From Chaetorhynchus papuensis (lineage: Eukaryota > Chordata > Aves > Passeriformes > Rhipiduridae), in NCBI GenBank assembly GCA_013396525.1, contig VWYX01000618.1, positions 186,001-250,000 on the forward strand: DNA of 64,000 nt, read 5' to 3'. The position numbers were made by a program, and so were the translations under genes. The notes beneath the pieces were generated by a model. It was not told where the DNA came from and searched no databases. It was given only the letters and a program-made list of their open reading frames with translations. Positions 1 through 13,400 of the stretch are shown piece by piece. Position 1 is the first letter of the stretch. Every line of letters begins with the position of its first letter.

Positions 1-3000
1 AGCAAGGAGCTAAAGAAAGAGGGATGGAAGAGATGAAAGGAAGGAAGTGAGTAACAGTCCACCCAGAAGTCTCAGAAGACATATGTGGAACAATATTTGG
101 TACAATTCCCAAATATTAATTTTCCCATGCTATCAAATAGAAACATCTGGAAAAAGACTCAGAGAAGCAACCCACAGATCTGGAAAACATGATACATCCA
201 GGATTCAGACCCCTCTTGTGGAAGATGTGCAGGCAAGGACAGAATCACAGTTCAGTAGAAAAAACTATTACAGCTGAAAATGATCACTGGTGTGCTTCTC
301 CTCCAAAATAAAAATGGATTAGAAGAGGGGAGCAAGCATGGAAGAAGAGTAGCAGGGTTAGAAAATACACAAAGTAGATAGAGCAGGATCAAAGACAGAT
401 TGCAAGAGTTTTGATGTACAGAAAACATACCACAAAAAGGCACTGGATGATCTCAGAACCTTGTACTAAAACCTTGCAGCTTAGATTAAGGATCTGGATG
501 TTTAAGAGACACTATGAGAAACAATGTAGCCCTTTTCCAACAAAACCTGTGCTGTTACATTATCAACATCTAGATAACTAAAAGTAACAAACACAGCACC
601 ACAGGCATCTGTATTTAATGCTGAGATTACTGTTTAAAAACAATTAGGTGTCCTGTATTCAGGTGGGTGTATGAAGCTGGTCATAAAGCTGAGAAAATCC
701 AAGTAATGATCAGTAATTATACAAGCAGACAAGAAATTAATACTTCCATCATTTAGGATTCCTGAAAAGAAAGAAAACTCTTCAATTTCTCACCAAATTT
801 TATACATAACTGGACTATTAACAAATAATAAACTTTTGTTTCTGTTAAAAGCTAAAGCAAAAAATGAATCTGCATGAACGTTCTTATTCTGAAATAACAA
901 ACAGATTTCTAGGGAAAAAAGATAACCTATTTTATGCTGATTTGTTATTTTAATGTCAATCTAAAAGATTAAATGGAAAAGTGTACTGCAAGAGTATCTG
1001 ACATATCCATGAAAACACATATGCCATGAATTTCAGAATAACAAAAGGTGTCATAAGCAGTTATGAATAGTCGTCTTAAAATTAAACATGCTTATAAAGA
1101 TGGCATAACACACACCCCTCAGCACTGGTATAATGAAACTGAAAACCACAAAATTCAAGTTTCACAGTATTAATAAGATTATGAAGTGCTAAAAAGAGAA
1201 GTTAAAAATTCAGATAAGTAAAACTGTTATTTGTGATACACACGATGCACTGGACCTGTGTCAGCTGCAGCAGGGTTTTGGCTGTCCAGATGAGAGGACA
1301 CAGTTTGGTGGAGGTTAAGGAGAGAGCCTCTTGTATCAGCAGCAGTAAGAAACCATAAAATGATGAATAAGGATTTACCAATGCATACATCTATCTATGC
1401 GTTTATCTGAAACGAAAGATGTACTTCAAGAAGTATTGAAGAAAATTGCTTTTCCAGCAGTGAAAAAAAAATACAGTATTCTTTGAAGATAACAGCAGAA
1501 ACTGTTCTCAGCAACGATATCTGAAAAAATGCAGTTAAAAACTCTTGTTCATGCTCACCATTTTAGGATGGGAAGAATACAGAGTAACTGCAAACATCAG
1601 TCAGCTATTTGCTTGGTCGATCTCAATCCTTATTATCTACCACGCTGTACAGATGCTTAAACCACCGTAGGAAAAATACCTAAACAACCCCACACAGCTG
1701 AAAATTTAACCAGGTAGAAGTATGAAAGTAATTCCAGCTAAAATACACAAGAAAAGTGCTTTGCAAATGCCCCCTCTCCCCTTCTCATGGTCATTTCAGG
1801 ATTTCTCTAATGAGAAATGAGTCATGGATTTTGCAGGCAAAATCCTGCAAATGTACATAGGTTGTAACAAATACATGAAGTAAACAACTCATAAGTGGCT
1901 TTATAATTTGCCTGTTGGAAAATTCTTAGGTGGAACAATCCCAACACAACTATCATTTTTAGATGATCTGTTTTTTCTGAGGAGACTTGAACTGTGGTGG
2001 AAGTGACTGAGAAGCATTTGTGCTCATTTTATTTATTTAATGAAACCTGAAGTCTGTAGGAACTGATTCCCTTCCCTCTGAAGGAAGCCTATTTCGACAG
2101 TCACATTTTGTCTCCTGTAAGATTTACTATGCACAGATGAAAATTAGGTCATACATGATACAAGCAATTAGAAGGGTAATGATCTTTAACCAAGTGCAAA
2201 GATTAATGTGCCTACACTCAGGTGTCAGCATTCGCAGCACAGGCAGTACAGGCCAAGGAAAAGCAGCCCAGTGGGCCAGGCCCTGGGCACTTGATTTCAG
2301 GCAGGAAAACTGCTCCTCAAGCTGCTTCCCAGTGCCTTTGCAGTGTCCCACTCCAGACGGAGCTTGCTCCTGCTGTGCCCGTGAACATACGAATGTGTCT
2401 CATCTGGAAGCGAGCCTCATCCTGCACATCTTCACAAACAACTCCAACTCTCCAATACGTCTGGCAATTCAACACTAAAGGTTCCCATGCAACTCCCAGG
2501 CAACGGGAAGGTATGGCACACAAATAACTCCTGATTACCTGCCAATATCGGGGTGATTATCCAGCTAAAGCAAGAGCATGAGCAACACCCTCAGCCATGT
2601 GCTAATTTATAAAACCCTATTTTCAATAAGAGTGACTTCAAAACCTTGCAGGGGAGCAAGAATAGTTTTACCTCTCAGGAAGCAAACTGAGGATCTGATG
2701 CAGCTTTCCTACCCTATGCCACTGCATTTCAGTGAAGGACTGCTCACAACCACACTGGTAGGAAATTTGATGTCCCTGCTTGGTACATGCCACCTATTGG
2801 CATATGCCATAAGTGACTGGAGTGAACTTCCTAGTCCTGATTTCTACCAGGGCAAACCACAAAATATTTCAACCTTCTTATCTTCCCCATTTTCAGCACA
2901 GAAAACCTTTATATCTTCTTTATAAATAACCACACCAAAAAATGCAATTTCCCATGTTTTTAAGCCTTCAAGACAAAAGGCCCATGGAGTAGAGCCTCCA

Positions 3001-3640
3001 GTAACCAGTTGGGTTTCTGTGGGACTGTCTGGAAGAAGGTTTGTTTTGTTTTGGAAAAGAACATTACCTATTGTTGGCACCACAGAGATCTATAAAGTGT
3101 TTGCAATCGTACATTTTGTGCTGAGGAATCCCATTACTAATCCTCACATAGGCTTTTACAGAGATAAATTATATGATAATTATGACCTTGTAAGCATCAA
3201 TACTCATTTTACATTGAACTAATAAACTGTGGGGAAAGAGTGTTTAAACTTAAAATCTGGGACTAGAATCTTACTTTTGGCTATAAAGAAAGCACTTAAA
3301 ATGAGAGGGATATTTTGCAGTAATAGTAATACGTCCCAAATTCTTCCTGTGTTACTGCCAGAGGGCAGCCTCCCACACAAATTCTGCATTACAATATTGA
3401 ACTGAAGCTGCTATTTGAGTAATACAGCCTATCATTATGGGCCATCACCAAAATAATATTTTTCTTGGCTCTTTTTCTTTCCCAACAAAGAGCCACCTTC
3501 CTTGAACTATCTCATGAAATTTTTGTGATATTATATTAAAGGAGATTTTTTTACATTGCTTAATGGTAAATCACCACAGGTCAAATATACTGAATATTGA
3601 ACATAAGGCACTAGTCATGCAATGCAGAACTAGCTACTCA

Positions 3641-3700
3641 TTTCAGGTGAGGTGACGACACAGCAAGGAATTTCAGATGAGGCAAAGACATGGCAAGGAA
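3641..3700. repeat. Imperfect 30-bp tandem duplication
   Basis: Two adjacent 30-bp units, 3641-3670 and 3671-3700, both tttcag..tgagg....gaca..gcaaggaa, agreeing at 24 of 30 positions. Confidence 0.85.
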
Positions 3701-4533
3701 TTTGTTTCCTGTGGAGTTCTAACATGTCCTAAACCAGGGAAATTTCTAATTTTCTGCTATTTTACATGCATAACTATTTTTCCTGGTTGTTTTGCATTCA
3801 ATACTGATTCAAGAAATGTGAACTTGTTTATGAATCATGCAATGAACTGAAATGGCTGTGCTGAAAAAATGTACCCTTTGCTGAAATCATCCTTGTCACT
3901 AGTTACTTATAAATTAGGATGGAATTAATTTCCTCATCTCAAGATGGTAGTGCTTTCAAATAATTGTGCAAGGTCTTCATTAGTCAATGGAAAGAGACCA
4001 GTATATCCAGACAGCAGATCATTCTAGCCAAAACATATGTTTAACACAAAACAAATAATTTTTAGAGAGGTAAAGTTCAGCTAGGATTACCTCTTTGCAT
4101 CCAGTGCTAATACAAATCCACACTGTGATCCAAATGCCTGAAGGCAAAAGTCTGCTTTCCATTGCTCTGTTTTGCTACAGGGGAAATCTCAGTGTTTAAT
4201 TCAATACCCAAATCCTTTTTTGTTATTATTACCACTTTATTACATCAGTGGAGCCATTTGCCAAAACCACACACGCAAAGCTGTTATAAAGGATGTCTGC
4301 TACTTTTAGCTTTTTTCTTAGGTAATTTTGATTTCTTCCTCTAAAATTATGCCAAAATTAGACAGAAAGGATATAATTAAAGATTTCATCTAAACACAGC
4401 TTCTGCATGATCCTACAATAACAAACTGTGCAGACAGTGTAAGTTTTTCCTCTCTAAACTCCCTTTAAAAAAAGGTTTATTTTTGCCAAATACAGTCAAA
4501 TTTGAAGAATAAGCTTTATTCAACTCTGCAATC

Positions 4534-4547
4534 TTTTTTTTTTTTTT
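4534..4547. repeat. T14 homopolymer
   Basis: Fourteen T in AT-rich sequence. Confidence 0.95.
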
Positions 4548-7500
4548 AATTTAACTTATACACTAGAGTCAATGGTGCAAACCAGAAAAATTAAATTATT
4601 CATCCTGGTTAAATCTCTGCAAGAAAGTGCTTCTTGTGTCACTTGGACAAGTAAAAGTATGAACTGCTAATTCTGTTAAAGAATATAGTATCATACAAAC
4701 AACTTGCAACAAATTTTGCAAAATAATACAACAATCAAACAATCACATTTCAGGCATTTCTTACAGTGTAAGTGGGAGAATCAAGCTGTCAAAAAGGTTT
4801 ACTGAATTTACATGTCTGGATCCCTCCCTCGTTATATTTTCAAGCTTTCTGAATGCATTAAGATTCCTTTACAAACTTTAAAGGTATGTACTCATAAGTG
4901 CATTGATTATGATGTTTTTTGGAAGATGTCACAGAACTCAAACAGAACCATTCTATTCTATGCTGAATTCTTTTCTTAAGAGTACTGGAGTTTTTCCAGT
5001 GAGGTACCACACACTAAAAACATTTTGAAGACCACGGGAACTCAAACATGTTTTGATAATTGGGAATTATTTTGAAACTTTGAAGTATTTTCAAGCAAAT
5101 TCTGCTGTTTAAAGACCAACATTTCATACCTCCAAGGTGGTTGGTTTATTGGCCACATTTCCACCTAGGTGGAAAATGCTGAGAGAGAAGCTCCTTTAAA
5201 TGCCTGCAACTTAAAACACTGCCACAAGTAGTCTGAAATACCAGAATGAGTGTCCCATAAGAGAACACCACCTGTGTGTGTGTCATCCTTCCAAATACTG
5301 TGGCATTTTAGCATAAAACCCCTCACCAAAGCAGCCAGGTACTGCTGGGCAAGCCGTGATGGTGGGGAGAACCATCCTGTTTAGCAATACTGTCACAGAA
5401 CAGATATCCTAGCTGGTGGTAAAAAGTTGTTAAAAACAAAAAAAAATATGGGTGAATTTTTTCTTGCTATTTTCATTTTTCTCAAGTGATGTGAGATAAG
5501 AAACTGTTTTTGAAGCTGTGTTATGGGTGTAGCAAGCTGTGCATGCTCTGAATACACATAGTGGCTGCAAGGGCTCAGCAGCTCCCAGAAACTCTTGTTC
5601 AAACTGAACCCTTTGAGGCTTGGAAAGACCTGTGGTATAACTTAACTATGCTGTACAAAATGTAGCATTTTAAAAAATAATAGTGATTTTAAAAGCCAAA
5701 AGAGGACCTTGCTTTAAAATCATGCTGACAACATCCCAATGACATAAATATTGCAGCTCTGTCACTTCCATCCTCAGTTACCTAGGAATGAGTAACTACT
5801 TTGTGCAAACAATTTAGCAAAGCCCCTGCTATCTCACTTCATAAAATATGTTATATTGAACACAGCTCAGACCCACTATTAATGTACAATCAATATTAAA
5901 GTGTAAAAGGCAAAGAAACCTGAGCTGACATCAGACACAGTAAACATTCTACGTTTATATCAAGTAAATCTTACCACTCCCTGTGGTTGGATTTCAATAC
6001 AAATCAGTCACATGTATTTCAAGCTCCTCTATTTTAACTTCTGTTAGGCTTCCCTGCCCTGACCCACTCCAGCTACACCTCACAGCTTTTCCTTCTATAC
6101 AACACTTTCCTTGGTCCCTAAAGCCATAAATGCTTTTACATAATTGAGGTTTGTCAGTGAGCCAGAGAAACAGGCACAGTATCCCCCTTAGCCACAACAA
6201 CACTTATGAACAGGCTGGACAACCAAAAAAAACCCCATTTCCAGTTTGTTATGTTTCCAGAAATAAAAATATTATTTACTCCAGTTGAAACTTTTTCATT
6301 AAGGCAATGCATAACTGTTTTCCAAAGTTTCAGATGCACTTAAAGGTTATATGCTACATTGATTCTTCATAAAAAGGCAGGCACCTTAATGCCTAACAGT
6401 ATTGCTACATCACAGCACACAAGGCACAATAAATAACCTTAAAACTACACAACTGGTCAATGTGTAGAGAGAAAACATTTCATGGAAAATATATTCTTTC
6501 ATATAAGAATGCTGCAGGGTTGCTCATTGGCAAGTAGTAATGAGGTCTTATTGGAAATCTTGACTAAAAACCAGATACAGCTCTGCTTTGAAAGGGGAAA
6601 AAAGTGACATAAAACCAAAGTTTCCATCTGAAAGAAAAAAAATGCACAGAATTTTAGACTCAGATGTTTATTCCTGATTGATTCAACAGAATAACAACAA
6701 TCTGGGTTCTTCTCTGTATTTGACAGCTGGGCGTCATCCCATAAATACAAGCTCCATACAGCTTCCCCTTCAATAGTTACAGGGGTAAAAATAAATAGAT
6801 ATATTAAAAAGATTACTTGATCCTGCAAACTTGATGCAAGTCTGGGTATTTGTTAAGATTACTTAACTCACTAAGAGAGTTTCAGATTTTTTTCTTTCTA
6901 TAAACCTGAGAGATAAATTACAGAAATACACAAGCAATCTGATTGATCAGTCATAAACTACTTAAAGTTTATAGAGAGAAAGAGAAATGACAGTTTTAGC
7001 ATGGAGAAGCCAGATTGTCACAGCTTACTAGGAAAAAGAAGAAAAGGATCATGAAGTAGTGGTATTTTAAGAAACTGTTGTAGCTGGCGTTTTAGAAGTA
7101 CTGAAGAGGAAATACCTAAACAAAGGATTTTTGTGAGGGAGGAAAACAAATAAGTAAGCAAATAAAGAAATAAAAGTGTCTTTGCCAGTTTGTGCTTCTT
7201 ATCCCCAAAAATAAGACTCAAACCTGTCTGTCAACCCACCTCTGCTTTATACACTTCTCCCTCTGCAGCCTCTCTTTGCACCCCTGTTTTTAGCCAGAAG
7301 AGACCACAAGTGCTATACCACGCTATTTACTTAAATAAGCAAGTGAGCCATAAAAGGAACTTCAAATTTTGCAGCACAAGCAGAAGTGAAAAACAGATGC
7401 TGAAGATGAACTGAAAATACAGGGCAACATCAGAAATACGGAAGTGCAACTGAAACTTTAGAAAGAAAGGAAAAGAAATCCCACCACAAACCACTGATCT

Positions 7501-8551
7501 AATTACTTAAATTGTACTTTAGAGGCCAAAGGAAGTTTTGCAAGCAAACATACTCATGAATTGTCAAGTATTTTTAGCTGAAGAATAGTACAGCGAACTT
7601 TTTATCATATTTGATAATAAGAGTTCCACAAACAAGATATTAAGTGTCCCATGATCACTAAGTAGTAAGCAAAGAAGCTGGATGAAGTAAAACAATGGAA
7701 AAGACAAAGAGAATAATACTTCAGGTGGATGTGAGGAGACAAAAGCACATCTCTATGTTTACACACAGAGGCATGCAAGGAGAGAGCAAGTCTGCCATGA
7801 TGATACAGGACAAGCAGAGAAAACCAACTATTTTGTGAAGAACATTTGAAAGTTAAACAAACACCCAGCTCAACTCTTAATCCAGAAATAGTAATTTAAA
7901 AATAACTACTGACACCCATAATCTATTGTGTTTTCCAGCTTGAAGAATAAATCAAAATAAAATCAAATAAAATACTAATCAGAAATGAGGCATACTAGAT
8001 CCACAATGTATGCAGGCTTCAGAGGCTTAACATTTCCTAAGCCTGGATGACAGCATATTTGTTTACTCACAGTATTATGGAAGAGTCATCTACTGAAGGT
8101 CAAAGCTAGGCAGATGTGCAAGGATTCAGAATAAATAACCAAGAACTCAGCATTTAATGTCAATTTTTCTGCCACAGCAAAGGAAGTTATCTAGGCACAG
8201 ATCCTCTTTCACTTTTGTGCCAGGTAAGAAAAGAATCCCTTTTGCATGATCACCTTGCAGTGTTTGCAGCTGACATCTGCAGTGCCCCACAGCAGTTGTT
8301 GTGAGAAGGTAGGAACAGAACACAAAGATCTATCACATAATTTGAACTATATGCAAAAAGAACATTGATATATTAACAGTTAAGGAGGGATTTAGATAAG
8401 GGCTATATAAAAAACACTTTTTTAGCCTGAATACCTTAAGCGTGCTTAAATATACCATGTAGAGCAAGGTATTGTTGTGTTGCAGTTACAAACATAGGCT
8501 AGAGTTTTGTATTCAGAAGTTTCTCTAACAGCTTAAAACCAAATAACACAC

Positions 8552-8762
8552 CTCAAGCTGCTGTTCTACTGAACTTGTGCAGAACTCACTGAAGCCTGTT
8601 GTGAAAAAATTATTAGCATGCATGTAAGTGACCAGCCAAAGTCCAAGGATCATCACCAGGCAGCAGTTAATCAGCCCCTTCAATGACGAGAAAGTTGAGG
8701 AGTCTCTCACTCCCTCCTGCTCCCGCACACAGACATGCTTTTTTTGGCTTTCTACCTCACTG
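8552..8762 (-). other. Exon-like open segment, possible alternative MAN1A1 exon
   Basis: Minus strand. A pyrimidine-rich run (cttccaccttcctttc) leads into aaacag (AG at 8764-8763), and a GTGTGT donor-like site stands at 8551-8546. The frame is open across all 70 codons and on to a TAG at 8527-8525; it belongs to the 151-codon ORF 8525-8980. The first base completes the AG left by the fifth MAN1A1 exon as AGC (Ser), so the two would join in frame over a 975-bp intron. The product would not match the enzyme family. It contains a hydrophobic stretch LINCCLVMILGLWLVTYM that could span a membrane. Real use is unproven. Confidence 0.2.
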
Positions 8763-9737
8763 CTGTTTGAAAGGAAGGTGGAAGATAAGCGTGTCTGAAC
8801 TGACATGCCAGGGATTTCTGTAGTATTGGCCCTGAGCAGTTTACTGTGAAGCCTGAAGCAAACAAAGCCAATCCAGAACACGTCAATGTCCGTCCTACTA
8901 TGGAGAAAAGATGCAGTCATAAATACAGAGCAAGCAGGGAACAGTGGAAGATGCTGACTGTCAAGGAGGCAGTCACTCAAAAAAACACATCACCAACACA
9001 CGCACGGGTGAAATTCTTTTTGACTCACTTTCTTGTGATGAGTCATGCTGGGGCTTATTATCAGTATGAGGAAAACTGATGTGTCCTTACAAATACACAA
9101 ATACACCCCACAGATGTCCTTTTCAGCATTCTTTGCCAAGCAGTGCAAAGAAACCATTTTCTTTACCAGCACAGTAACACGGGTAGCAGTCCTGAGTTGG
9201 ACCGAGGAATTGCTGACATGCCAGATACTGGAGGCAAGAGTGACTTGCGGAAATCAAGCATCTCCTACAGCAAACACAGAGCAGCCTTCAAACCACGACT
9301 GCCCAAAGCAAAACCACTTGGGACAGGGAACAAAACAGTGAGTCTCTGGTAGCAGGCAATTCTCTTGTTTCTTGGTATGAGGGACACGCTGATACCACAT
9401 TTGTGAGCAGGTTAAAATAAGAGTACAAAGTGGCTAGAAAACTTTCAGAGTAGCACACGTCCTATGGCTCTTAGCCTACCTAAAACAACACTAAAAGGAC
9501 TTCAGGAAGAGTGATGAGCAACATACTAACTGACAAAACCACAGCCTGTTCTGAGATGAATAAATATTTTTCTGTATATATTCTTCTGCGTGCAACATAT
9601 ATCCACTTAAAATTCCTAATTTAAACTGTAGAACCAGAAAGACAAAAACTGTGCAGCAAGTGTAATAGTTCAGTGGCAAAGATAGATTCAACATAATTTT
9701 TTATGCGTTCTAGTCACCAAAAAAGCAGTTGTTTTAC

Positions 9738-9832
9738 CTCTTGATATTAAGCAATGCCCAAGGTATCCCAGTGGGAGTGTTGAAAGCAGGTAGCAATTTC
9801 TCTCCAAGCTCCACTGCCTTTTTTCGGAAAAC
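9738..9832 (-). CDS. MAN1A1: MAN1A1 internal exon (fifth coding exon)
   Basis: 95-bp minus-strand exon with acceptor aactttcag (AG at 9834-9833) and donor GTAAAA (9737-9732). It encodes VFRKKAVELGEKLLPAF then NTPTGIPWALLNIK, plus two bases AG of a split codon. In the family that codon becomes Ser of a K-S-G-I-G-R-N-W-P-W run. The TPTGIPWA motif is a conserved GH47 loop lining the substrate cleft. The exon follows a 25215-bp intron. The expected next exon (beginning G-I-G-R-N-W-P-W) was searched for by eye in 1-9737 on the minus strand and not found, so it should lie before base 1. Exon numbering assumes a single first coding exon, as in mammals. Confidence 0.95.
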
Positions 9833-9959
9833 CTGAAAGTTAAGAAGAAATCAAGTGTTGGAAAACGCATTGTTGCTCCAAGTAAATTAGTTTAGCTAAC
9901 ACCATTATTGAGCATATGGTACAATCCATCTCAGCACAACAAAGCATCCCTGCTCCTTT

Positions 9960-10400
9960 AGAGTGACGTCAAAGGGACGAAGCAGCACAGCCTGTTTCCC
10001 ACTGCACCTGGTAAGGAGAGAACTCACACAGCAGGATCACACAGTGACAATGCCCGGATGACCTGCTCCTGGCACGACCACCATGGAGCCAGAGCCACCA
10101 GTACAGCCAGACCTGATACTGCAGAGCAGGTTTCACACTCCTGGCTGCCCCTCCCTGCCAGGTGCCCTGTGCCCATGGCAGGGGCCAAGAGCCAAGGAGG
10201 CTGCTGCATCCCGGCTGGCTGGCCAGCAGATCCCTGCCCCAAGCACCACATCCTCCTGGAGCGTGGGGATGCAGGCGCAGGAAGGCCACCTTTGCTCTCT
10301 CTGAGGTTTATTAACAGGGGCTCAGCAAGCTGTGGAAGCCTGGGCTGCGTGGCCACGTACCTGCTGTACTGCCAATCTGCTGCACGGGCAGCACATCATC
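9960..10400. other. Unidentified GC-rich patch with a full CRE-type site
   Basis: Markedly more GC than its surroundings, with TGACGTCA at 9964-9971 and long overlapping ORFs on both strands (10058-10534 plus, 10024-10356 minus). On the minus strand gttaataaacctcagag (about 10300-10317) resembles an LTR polyadenylation region, so a decayed LTR is possible, but no family was recognised. It starts 130 bp from the fifth MAN1A1 exon on its intronic 5' side. Confidence 0.3.
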
Positions 10401-13400
10401 AACAAAATAAACCCCAGACATTTTGCAGTGCTACAGTCTTCATGGACTCAGCTGGCTTACACCCAGAGAGTGTCAGTGACACAATTAATCAAAAAATTGG
10501 AATATACCCCTGCGGACAACTGAGACTTAACTGATATGCAGCATCTAAAGAGTTTCAGCTTTCATTTCAAAAACATGAAGCAGAAAGACCCCAAATGCTT
10601 ACCATACGCCCACAAGAATGACAGACAATTTAACAAGAGGAACTTTTATGTCCAGGTAAATAGTTAGAAAGCTGGAACAAAGAGGCTTTTGCTTTCCTTC
10701 AACTGCCAGCTCAGCTCAGGTTACATTAACCTTACTGTTTGTTCACTGAGTGCTCTACTAAGAGAGTTTTTAATTAGAAGCAATATTGTTCCAACTTAAA
10801 TATAGAAACCTATTTAGTGATTTCAATATGTGGATGTTCAAGGCCTATTTGCTTGGAATTACACTGGGATCTTGCGCAACACTGAAAGGGATTATCCCAG
10901 GTGTAGTAGTCAAAGTAGCAAAGTCACCTTCATTGTTCTGTCTTTCTAATAATGGTTCCTTTCAACACATTTTTTCTCCTCAGACATATTTATGATGGAT
11001 TTATATTTATTTATGTATTAGAAATCACTTTGTACATCTGATGCGTCTTGTGGTGCAGCCATGCCTATATGTTTATGTGAATATATAAAGACATTTGCTG
11101 GGCAAAACAAGGTAATGAAGAAATTTCTTTCCACAAAAATAAAATACAAATTGTAAAATACCACTTTCTAAAAGCCATATTGAAGGAAGGTTTTTATTAT
11201 TGAAAAATATGTGAGCAGGAGTGAATACAAAACTCTGGGACAACCATGTTATCATAAAGAAGCTCCAGACTATCCCATCCCACGGTCTCTCCATATGATA
11301 TAGTTCTCAAGATTTCTGTGGCAACAGTCCAAGATTTAGAATTACAGTAAAAGGTATTTTGAGGGAAGTTAAGTAATTTCAAGCCAAATTATGTCTGGAG
11401 TCAGAAAACTTTCTTGAGCGGATTTCATCAGAGTGCTGGGAGAAATTTGAAGCAAAGAAGCAGGGAAAACAATTTGCTTGGAAATCCCTTCATAATCCAT
11501 GATATTACTGACTTCCCAGTTTACCAATTATGTGGATTTTGATGAGAATTAGTTATGGATTTGTGATCTTTATCCAGCACATAATTCAGTCTTCCCAAGG
11601 GTTAAAGCCTTGGTGAACACACAGAAACAGTTGCTGCAGAACATCATCACCTCTTAGCAGATTTCCTTGGGAGAACCAAGGGACAGTAACCCATCCGGAG
11701 TGCACAAGCTCTTCCTTGTTTCACAGCCACCTTTTTTATCTTGGTCTGCTGAAGCCAAACATATCCTTTGCTCTTTCAGCACAAGACAGGCCTCCCTCAG
11801 CCTTTCACAGCATATGGTGTGATCAACTCATCAGCCTCTGTGCCGTGAAACGCTGAAGTACTGACAGGAGAGAGGCTGCAATCGTCCTCCTAAGTGATGG
11901 GCACACCAGGACCCAGAGTTTCTGTAGAAGCATCTGCTGCTCAGCATAAACCCCTACCTTTAGCTATATGTAAATGGGCTAGATAGGTATCTTATGGAAT
12001 GTTGTTAAAGGTGCCACATGTATTCTTTCTATATGTTTATGTAAGGACAAGAAGAGATCTCCAAACCACACACACTCACCCCCACACACTTAACCACAGC
12101 AGAGGCAGCAAGGCTCAGTACCTGCTGTACCTCGCAGGCTGAATTAATCCTTCATCATTAAACAGATACAGGAGAGCTCAGAACGAGGTTTTTTACAGTA
12201 ATTTCTTCCAGAAAAAAATGTGGCATTTTAGCATATTAATTTGATGTAGAGCAATAGTGCTTTACTTTCAAATATTTCTACCAACTCTAACATATTTTTA
12301 AAATTCTACTGCATTTATTTTATAAATAAACAAAACAAATTCTTTCAAAATAAAAATTGTCTGCTATAGAAATGTCATAAACAATGGCTATCAAAAAATA
12401 AACACATGAGATACAAAACAGTAAGGAAGTACTGTTCCACATATGGATATAGAAGGAAAACGTAATTCAGTCCTGACAAAAATAGTGCCCTAAACACCAA
12501 CATTAAAATACACAGTGAAGCCAGGCATTCTACTTCTTTATTGTCCAAAATGCACCTCTTCCAATGCAGTAAATAATTTTCACAGTAAGCAATTAGGAAA
12601 AAGGAATTAAAAAATATTTTTAAACCATCGTACAATTTTGAAACAAGTGCTGAGGTGAAGATGCACTTGTTTACATGAGAATTTCAACAAGTTATTACTA
12701 ATACATGCTAGAGATTTTCCTTCCCCTTCCAAATTTAAAAATAAAACTCAACTATGGACATCGTCTAATTTCATCTCTAGGTCTAATTTAACAAGGCTGA
12801 ACAACTGACTGCTAAATCACTATCTATGAAGGAGAACGGCATAGACAAGAATGACAAGAATACAACACTGAAAGACTGAGCACAATAAATTGCAGCCTCA
12901 TGCAGTAAAATTATACTCCATCAGCAAGGGTAAAAGGGTGAAGATAAATAAAGGAACCACTTTATTTCTCAATTTGCAACTTTACCAGTTTAAAAGACAA
13001 AAGATAATAGAAAAAAGCAGGTGCCACAATTATTACACGTCCTCCACAATGTTCACTGTATTTTTCTTTTGCAGAAACTTATAATATTGGACAAGAAATA
13101 AATATTGTGCTGGGTAAGATTTTTTTGGGGTAATGAAAGTAAATAAACAATAGGAACTTCTACTTATTATCTCTACTTCTAACATGAATTTCAACTTTTG
13201 CCAAGCCCTGATCCTTCCCCACTATCACCCAGTAAAGTGATTGTTTGGCAAGCACAAATTATTTCAGCCATTACTGAGAAGCACAAAGCAAAGGCAGAAA
13301 TGACAGAGCACAAAAATGAGAGACATTATATATAATAAAGGAAAATATCTACAGCAAAATTTCCTATCCCAGTGGTTATCCTTAGAGCCTCAAGGACCTT

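Larger units (their letters stand above)
1..9737 (-). other. MAN1A1: MAN1A1 intron after the fifth coding exon (3' part outside window)
   Basis: AT-rich DNA without a recognisable gene on the plus strand. It contains an imperfect 30-bp tandem duplication at 3641-3700, a T14 tract at 4534-4547, and one exon-like open segment close to the fifth exon (8552-8762, listed separately). A moderately GC-rich patch at about 2220-2520 is open on both strands but matches nothing I know. Other ORFs here are short and have no conserved look. Calling it intron rests on MAN1A1 exons upstream and on the absence of the following MAN1A1 exon. Confidence 0.8.

Noticed and set aside
8525..8980. Faint resemblance of the FSSLKGLINCCLVM stretch to the first transmembrane segment of DGAT1
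   Set aside because: Limited to about 19 residues from memory, fading on both sides, and no other DGAT1 exon is nearby. A BLASTP hit covering over 50 residues would be needed.
10058..10534. 158-codon plus-strand ORF in the GC-rich patch
   Set aside because: High GC lowers stop frequency and both strands are open; no recognisable protein.
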